Assembly: GCA_903868115.1 (NCBI GenBank)
Contig: CAIPUA010000177.1
Location: 1-61,240, forward strand
DNA length: 61,240 nt
Direction: 5' to 3'
Source of the DNA: an uncultured Holophagaceae bacterium
GTDB taxonomy: Bacteria > Acidobacteriota > Holophagae > Holophagales > Holophagaceae
Part shown: one piece after another, positions 56,293 through 61,240 of the stretch
Numbering within the stretch: the stretch's first letter is position 1
Layout of the letters: the number at the start of each line of letters is the position of its first letter
Translations under genes and position numbers: made by a program
The notes under the pieces: model-generated
What the model was told of the DNA's origin: nothing
Database searches by the model: none
Seen by the model: only the letters and a program-made list of their open reading frames with translations

Positions 56293-59084
56293 TCAGTCCC
56301 CTCTGCACTCACGACCGTCCAGCACCGGGGGCAGAGATCGAGATCCGCTCCCTCTCCCGAGCCACCGAGGCGGTTCCAGCACCGGGGGCACTTGGTGCCA
56401 CCGTGGGCCATCACCTGGACATCCAGTTCTTCGCCGTCCAAGATCCGAAGGCCGGACACGACCAGGAGCTCCTCGACGGATTCGCCAAGGTTCGTTAGCA
56501 GAGCCCGATCCGCGATGCTTAGCGTGACCACCACTTCCGCATCGAGACTGGTGCCAATCAGCTTGGCCGCACGATGAGGTTCCATGGCCGCCTGGACGGC
56601 CTCCCGGATTTCCCAGAATCGTGTCCAGTCTTTAGACACTTCCTGTCCATTTCCTTCGAGGAACCGCTGTTCAAATACATGGCCTTCGGATTGGGGTATG
56701 TGCTCCCAAATTTCGTCGGCGGTGAAACTGAGCACGGGCGCCATGAGAACGGCCAGACCCTCGGCCAGTTTTCGACAGACGGTTCGGCACCCGCGACGGC
56801 GAGGACTGTCGGTGTCGTCACAGTAGAGTCGGTCCTTGATGATCTCGAAGTAGCGCCCCGAGAGCTCCAGTTGGCAAAAAGAGAGGATTGCCTGCGTGGC
56901 CGTCAGGAAGTCGTAGGCGAGATAGGCCTGGCGCACCTCCCGGGCAAGGCGCAGGAAGGCGTCCCAGACCCAGCGGTCCAGTGGAGACCAGGCATCCACG
57001 GGGGCGTCGTCACGGGTGGGATCGAAGTCGGCGAGCGCGCCGAGCAGGAAGCGCATGGTGTTGCGGATCTTCCGATAGGCGTCCGCATTGCGATCCAGGA
57101 TGTCCTTGGAGATGCGCACATCCTCGCTGTAGTCCACGCTGGCCACCCAGAGCCGCAATATGTCAGCGCCCAGGGTCTTCATGATCTCCTCTGGTGTGAT
57201 GACATTGCCCATGGACTTGGACATTTTCTGTCCCTTGCCGTCCAGCACGAAGCCGTGGGTCACCACGGTGTCATAGGGCTTCTTGCCGCTGGCGGCCAGG
57301 TTAAAGAGCAGGCTGGAGTGGAACCATCCCCGGTGCTGGTCGGAGCCTTCCAGGTAGATGAAGTGGCCGTAATCCTCGGGGGTCAGTTCGGGACTGGTGT
57401 GGCAAACCACCGTGGCGGAAACACCGGAATCGATCCACACGTCCAGGATGTCCGTCTCCTTCTGGAAGCTCGCGGCACCACACGCCGCGCAGACGGCACC
57501 CGTGGGCTTCAGTTGCTCCAGTGGCAGCTCAGACCAGGCTTCGATTCCAGCAGTTTCGATGACTCCGGCGGCCTTCTCGAAGACATCGGCACTTACCAGC
57601 GGCTCACCACATTCGGTGCAGCGGAGCACGGTAATCGGCGTGCCCCAGCTGCGCTGGCGCGAGATGCACCAATCGGGACGGCCGCTGATCATGGCGTGGA
57701 TACGGTTGCGGCCCTGGGTCGGCACCCAGGTAGTGGACTCGACGCCCTCGAGTCCCAGCTCCCGCAGGCTCTTGCCCTTGCCGTTGAGCTCGTCATCCAT
57801 TGTGATAAACCACTGCTCCGTAGCGCGAAAGAAGATCGGCGTCTTGGTCCGCCAGCAGTGCGGATAACTGTGCTGCAACTTTTCTTCGTGCAGCAGTGCG
57901 CCGATGGCCCGAAGCTTTTCCACCACGATGGGATTGGTATCGAAAATGTTCTTGGCCTCGAGATCGGAATCATTCACCGCCGAGACAAAGCGTCCATCTG
58001 GACCCACGAGTTGCAGGAGGCCCAGGTGATGGGCGAGATTGAAGTCGTCCACGCCGTGATCCGGTGCCGTGTGGACTAGGCCCGTGCCCGTATCGGCTGT
58101 CACATAGTCCGCGAGCAGCACGGGAGATTCTCGGTCAATCCAGGCGTGGCGCGCCTTCAGGCTCTGGAACGCGAGCCCCTTGCGGATCTCACGAGTGTGC
58201 ATTTCCACATCGAGTTTTTTTTGAAAATCTGCCAGCAAGGACACGGCAACGACATAGTGGCGATCCTTCGCCTTGACCACCGCATATTCCATATCCGGGT
58301 GCATGGCGATCGCCAGATTGCTCGGCAACGTCCAGGGGGTGGTGGTCCAGATGGGAAGATAGAGCGGCATGGGCAGCTCGAGACGCTTAGCCTCGGCCTC
58401 CGGCACGGGAAAGGCCACTGTGATGGCTGGACTCGTCTTGTCGGCGTATTCCACCTCGGCCTCAGCCAGAGCGGTTCGCGCACCGTAGCTCCAGTGAACG
58501 ACCTTCAGCTTGCGTCGTACCGCACCACTCTCGAAAAGTTGACCCAGCAGGCGCACCACCATCGCCTCGTACTTGGGCTCCATCGTGATGTAGGGTTCGT
58601 CCCAGGCGCCCAGCACACCGAGGCGTTGAAAGCCCGTGCGCTGCGTGTCGATCCATTTCGCGGCATAGGCGCGACACTTGGAAAGGAACTCGCTACGGGG
58701 CATTTCCCGTCGCTTGGGACCTAGATCCTTTTCAACCGCATGCTCGATCGGCAAGCCATGGCAGTCCCAGCCGGGCACATAGGGAGACTCGTAGCCATCC
58801 AGCCAGAGGGACTTGACGACGATGTCCTTGAGAATCTTGTTGAGTGCGTGGCCGATGTGGATGGCCCCGTTCGCATAGGGTGGACCATCATGGAGAATGC
58901 GGCGCCCCTTGCCCTTGCCCGCGGCATTGTCCGCGCGGCGGTGGGCCTCGATGCGCTCGTAAAGCTTCTCGCCCTTCCATCGCTCGAGCCGCCTCGGCTC
59001 GCGCTGGGGCAGATCCGCCTTCATGGGGAAGGCGGTCCTGGGCAGAAAGACCGAATATTTTTTCTTCGTCGGAGCATCGCTCAT
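56289..59084 (-). CDS. ileS: Isoleucyl-tRNA synthetase
   Basis: Charges tRNA-Ile. 931 residues from ATG 59084 (MSDAPTKKKYSVFL). Class I signatures GAIHIGHALNK and GQKMSKSMGN; GWDCHGLPIE; editing-domain motifs (LVHTAPDHGVDDF); C-terminal zinc ligands CPRCWNRLGG and CPRCW. Bacterial type. I looked for a T-box upstream and saw none. Coupled to lspA. Confidence 0.97.
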   Translation of the reverse strand: MSDAPTKKKYSVFLPRTAFPMKADLPQREPRRLERWKGEKLYERIEAHRRADNAAGKGKGRRILHDGPPYANGAIHIGHALNKILKDIVVKSLWLDGYESPYVPGWDCHGLPIEHAVEKDLGPKRREMPRSEFLSKCRAYAAKWIDTQRTGFQRLGVLGAWDEPYITMEPKYEAMVVRLLGQLFESGAVRRKLKVVHWSYGARTALAEAEVEYADKTSPAITVAFPVPEAEAKRLELPMPLYLPIWTTTPWTLPSNLAIAMHPDMEYAVVKAKDRHYVVAVSLLADFQKKLDVEMHTREIRKGLAFQSLKARHAWIDRESPVLLADYVTADTGTGLVHTAPDHGVDDFNLAHHLGLLQLVGPDGRFVSAVNDSDLEAKNIFDTNPIVVEKLRAIGALLHEEKLQHSYPHCWRTKTPIFFRATEQWFITMDDELNGKGKSLRELGLEGVESTTWVPTQGRNRIHAMISGRPDWCISRQRSWGTPITVLRCTECGEPLVSADVFEKAAGVIETAGIEAWSELPLEQLKPTGAVCAACGAASFQKETDILDVWIDSGVSATVVCHTSPELTPEDYGHFIYLEGSDQHRGWFHSSLLFNLAASGKKPYDTVVTHGFVLDGKGQKMSKSMGNVITPEEIMKTLGADILRLWVASVDYSEDVRISKDILDRNADAYRKIRNTMRFLLGALADFDPTRDDAPVDAWSPLDRWVWDAFLRLAREVRQAYLAYDFLTATQAILSFCQLELSGRYFEIIKDRLYCDDTDSPRRRGCRTVCRKLAEGLAVLMAPVLSFTADEIWEHIPQSEGHVFEQRFLEGNGQEVSKDWTRFWEIREAVQAAMEPHRAAKLIGTSLDAEVVVTLSIADRALLTNLGESVEELLVVSGLRILDGEELDVQVMAHGGTKCPRCWNRLGGSGEGADLDLCPRCWTVVSAEGTE

Positions 59085-59210
59085 GGCGCCCTCGTGCGCG
59101 GGGGAGTCCACCCAAGGACTCCGGATGTGGTCTCCCAGAGTAGCGAAGGAAGGCGCCGTTGCGAAGGGTGAGGCAGTGGGTATGCATAATTCTGTGGGAC
59201 ACTTCCCGCC

Positions 59211-59924
59211 ATGGAATGGTTCAAACGAGACTTCGATCACCCGCTCTACTTCCAGATTTATCGCAGCAAGGAACTGGAAGCGAACGAGGAGGGCGTGGCC
59301 CTTGCGGCGCTGCTGGGGCTTCCAGCCGGAAGTCTCGTTCTGGATCTTCCCTGTGGCTGGGGGCGCCTTCAGCCTGCGCTGGAAGAACAAGGACTCCGTG
59401 TGATCGGGGGTGATTTGAGTCCGTTGAACCTCGCTCGTCACGCCTCCGAATTTCCGGCCCCTCTCACCCGACTGGACATGCGTTCCCTGCCCTTCCGCGA
59501 CGGCTGCGCCGAAGGGGTCTTTTGCGCATTCACCAGCTGGGGCTACTTCGCCACAGATGCGGAAAATCTCCGTCAATTAACGGAGTTTGCGCGAGTAATG
59601 AAGGCCGGCGGAGTGCTGCTTCTGGACCTCATCGGAAGGATCTATCTTGAGGAGTCAGTTGAAGGAGCCGGAAGTGCCTGGTTCACCGCCGAGGAGGGCT
59701 ACCGTGAGCGGGTGCGCTGGAGCCCTGATCGCCGCCGCATCTTCACGGACCGGATCATGGAGGGCGAGCGGTTCCGCCACGACATCTGGATTCCCTCGCC
59801 GGAGGAGACGCTGGATTGCCTTCGCCGAGCGGGGCTAGTCCTCGATCAGGTCTTTGGCGATCTGGAAGGGGGCCCCTTCCTCCCTGAGTCAGAGCGGTGG
59901 ATCTACAGGGCCATCAAACCCTGA
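59211..59924 (+). CDS. Class I SAM-dependent methyltransferase
   Basis: 237 residues. SAM-binding core: VLDLPCGWGRLQPALEEQG (motif I), VIGGDLSPLNLARH (motif II, Asp), FCAFTSWGYFA (motif IV) and FARVMKAGGVLLLDLIG. Substrate unknown. Its stop converges on the MFS gene with 11 bases of overlap. Confidence 0.9.
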   Translation: MEWFKRDFDHPLYFQIYRSKELEANEEGVALAALLGLPAGSLVLDLPCGWGRLQPALEEQGLRVIGGDLSPLNLARHASEFPAPLTRLDMRSLPFRDGCAEGVFCAFTSWGYFATDAENLRQLTEFARVMKAGGVLLLDLIGRIYLEESVEGAGSAWFTAEEGYRERVRWSPDRRRIFTDRIMEGERFRHDIWIPSPEETLDCLRRAGLVLDQVFGDLEGGPFLPESERWIYRAIKP

Positions 59925-61068
59925 GGCCCCTCGTTGTCGTAATGTAGGCCGCGAAACTCAGCCCCAGAAAGCCAAGGGCCCCGCGAAGCCCGAGCATCTC
60001 GATGAGGAAACCACCGACCAAAGGTCCCAGGATCATCCCGACCGAATAAGCCAGATTCAGGATCGAAAAACCGGAGGCGAAACTCTGGCTGTCCAGGCGC
60101 TCAACCTGATCAGCCACTGCGGGACTGCATGGACTGATCAGGAAACTCACATTGAGGCCAAGGGCAGCCATAGACAACGCCACTGCCCACTGGGTCTCCA
60201 GGAGCACAGGCAGCGGGAGGAGGATCGCGGAAACCGCCAGTCCTACTCTGAGCACTCGGATCCGTCCGATGCGGTCGGAAAGGCGTCCCATCCATGGGCT
60301 GCTCAATGCGTGTGCAAGTGCGGCGCCCCCGAAAAGCACCCCGATGCCCCGAGGGCCAAGCCCAAGGCGTCGAGCGAAATCCATGGGAAGAGCGGATTCC
60401 ATCAGGGTCCAAAACCCCGCTCCTAGTGCCATGGCCCCCGCAAAAACAAGGACGACACGATTGCGCAGGAGGACTCGCCAAGGAATTGGAGGTTCACGAA
60501 TCGGTTCGACGTCTTTCAGCAGGAATATCCGGCCCAGTGTGTCCATTACCACGAGACAAATTCCCAAATGGAAGGGCGCCATGGGCCCCAGGTAGTGGTC
60601 CAGAACGCCCCCAAGCGGCGGCCCGATCAGCAACCCGAGATTGGCCCCCGCAAAAACGATTCCCATAGCCCGCCCACGTTCCTCCTTAGGAAAGTGATCG
60701 GCGATGAGCGCCATCCCCGGAACCCAGGTGGCGGCACCTGCCACGCCCTGGAGGACACGAGCGACAAGAAGCACCCAGTAGGTGCGACTGTAGGCAAAGG
60801 CCAGCGTCGTGAAGGCTAAACCGAGGAGGCCCCAGAGCATCGGAGCCTTGCGTCCCCACCGATCCGTAAGTCGTGCTACGGGAAAAGTGGCCACAAGCAG
60901 GGCAAGCGCATAACTCCAAAAGAGGACGCCGACCTGGTGCTGGCTCAGGTGCAATTCGCGGGCATAGCGCGGCAGCAGTGGCACCAGGAGGCAGTAGAGT
61001 AGGGTGTCTACATGAAAGGCGAGGGCTGTCACAAAGAGGACCGCATGCCGAGGGTTAGGTCGTCGCAT
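59914..61068 (-). CDS. MFS transporter
   Basis: 384 residues, twelve membrane segments. Motif A ARLTDRWGRKAPMLWGL and its repeat GRLSDRIGRIRVLRVGL, plus GVAGAATWVPGMALIADHFP. The pattern is of drug/H+ antiporter-like MFS proteins with multidrug-resistance relatives; substrate not determinable. ATG 61068 follows GGAG closely. Confidence 0.9.
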   Translation of the reverse strand: MRRPNPRHAVLFVTALAFHVDTLLYCLLVPLLPRYARELHLSQHQVGVLFWSYALALLVATFPVARLTDRWGRKAPMLWGLLGLAFTTLAFAYSRTYWVLLVARVLQGVAGAATWVPGMALIADHFPKEERGRAMGIVFAGANLGLLIGPPLGGVLDHYLGPMAPFHLGICLVVMDTLGRIFLLKDVEPIREPPIPWRVLLRNRVVLVFAGAMALGAGFWTLMESALPMDFARRLGLGPRGIGVLFGGAALAHALSSPWMGRLSDRIGRIRVLRVGLAVSAILLPLPVLLETQWAVALSMAALGLNVSFLISPCSPAVADQVERLDSQSFASGFSILNLAYSVGMILGPLVGGFLIEMLGLRGALGFLGLSFAAYITTTRGLRV

Positions 61069-61115
61069 CTCTCCAGGTTAAGGGATGGCGGCCAATGGTT
61101 GCTTGGTCACTCGCT

Positions 61116-61148
61116 GAAAAACAGCACGGCCCCTTTTCGGGGGCCGTG
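61116..61148 (-). terminator. Rho-independent terminator of rnpB
   Basis: On the minus strand a 9-bp GC stem (CACGGCCCC/GGGGCCGTG, 61125-61148) is followed by GCTG and a T5 run (61117-61121). It directly follows the RNase P RNA. Confidence 0.9.
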
Positions 61149-61150
61149 GT

Positions 61151-61240
61151 GGACCGGTAAGCCGGATTCTGTCGTGTGACGCCATTCCTCTGGGATTCCC
61201 ATCACTGGAAACCTCAAGCAACCTACCCGCTGGCTCGATC
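61151..61240 (-). ncRNA. rnpB: RNase P RNA, 3' part (cut by window edge)
   Basis: Catalytic RNA that matures tRNA 5' ends. Minus-strand sequence includes GCGGGTAGGTTGCTTGAGG, GGGAATCCCAGAGGAATGG, then ACAGAATCCGGCTTACCGG and GTCCACC near the 3' end. These are the conserved 3' strands of bacterial type A rnpB. About 90 bases are in the window; the 5' part is off the edge. Confidence 0.9.

Noticed and set aside
59085-59210. Possible T-box before ileS
   Set aside because: No T-box consensus (TGGNACCGCG-like) on the minus strand; only 126 bases.

Overview
The window is 61.2 kb of GC-rich, densely packed bacterial chromosome. It shows no phage, transposase, tRNA, rRNA operon or CRISPR array. The gene set is that of a Gram-negative, respiring heterotroph: a bc-type quinol oxidase fused in one operon to a cbb3 oxidase, a multiheme cytochrome, a periplasm-facing MsrBA, lipoprotein processing, and glycogen metabolism. 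Together with frequent GTG starts, this would fit an acidobacterium of the Holophaga/Geothrix type. That placement is inference from gene content and style; no rRNA gene is present to confirm it.

Layout. 1-5745 (minus): the end of a glycogen locus, with glgB cut by the window edge and a 1451-residue GH13+GH133 debranching enzyme. 5.9-9.3 kb: a membrane-anchored MsrB-MsrA fusion, an MFS transporter and a secreted protein. 9.4-15.2 kb: purF with a small coupled gene, miaA, plsC and mqo. 15.3-19.8 kb (minus): a DUF4388/TPR protein and ppdK. 20.0-24.2 kb (plus): an RsuA/RluB-type pseudouridine synthase, a metallo-beta-lactamase hydrolase, an SPFH protein, a secreted protein and a TauE/SafE-like protein.

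24.2-36.9 kb (minus) is the centrepiece. An Rrf2 regulator with three cysteines precedes ccoS-like, Rieske, cytochrome b, a 7-heme cytochrome c, ccoN, ccoO, two small membrane proteins, an FAD/Fe-S oxidoreductase, ccoG, a 53-residue membrane protein and ccoI. No cytochrome c1 gene and no complete ccoP is present, so the 7-heme cytochrome probably joins the two complexes electrically. Two convincing promoters with palindromes lie in front of the regulator and the operon.

37.1-42.9 kb (plus): a SAM-I riboswitch heads a methionine operon made of a homocysteine methyltransferase/MetF fusion, a 2Fe-2S ferredoxin and cobalamin-dependent MetH. The fusion has lost two of the three zinc cysteines of its methyltransferase half. 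43-46 kb: a UDG-superfamily protein, an RluA-type synthase and an SDR reductase. 46.1-48.8 kb (minus): glgC-glgA. 49.0-53.4 kb (plus): sbcD-sbcC, joined by two tiny open frames that lie on a direct repeat and are linked by three stop/start overlaps. 53.4-61.1 kb: small protein, zinc-ribbon protein, lipoprotein, a decayed aroF-type pseudogene, ileS-lspA, a methyltransferase and an MFS transporter. The window ends inside rnpB (minus strand).

Stretches above 300 bases without a confident gene are 12481-12817 (repeat-like non-coding DNA), 36931-37334 (promoters plus riboswitch) and 42936-43246 (one doubtful small ORF).
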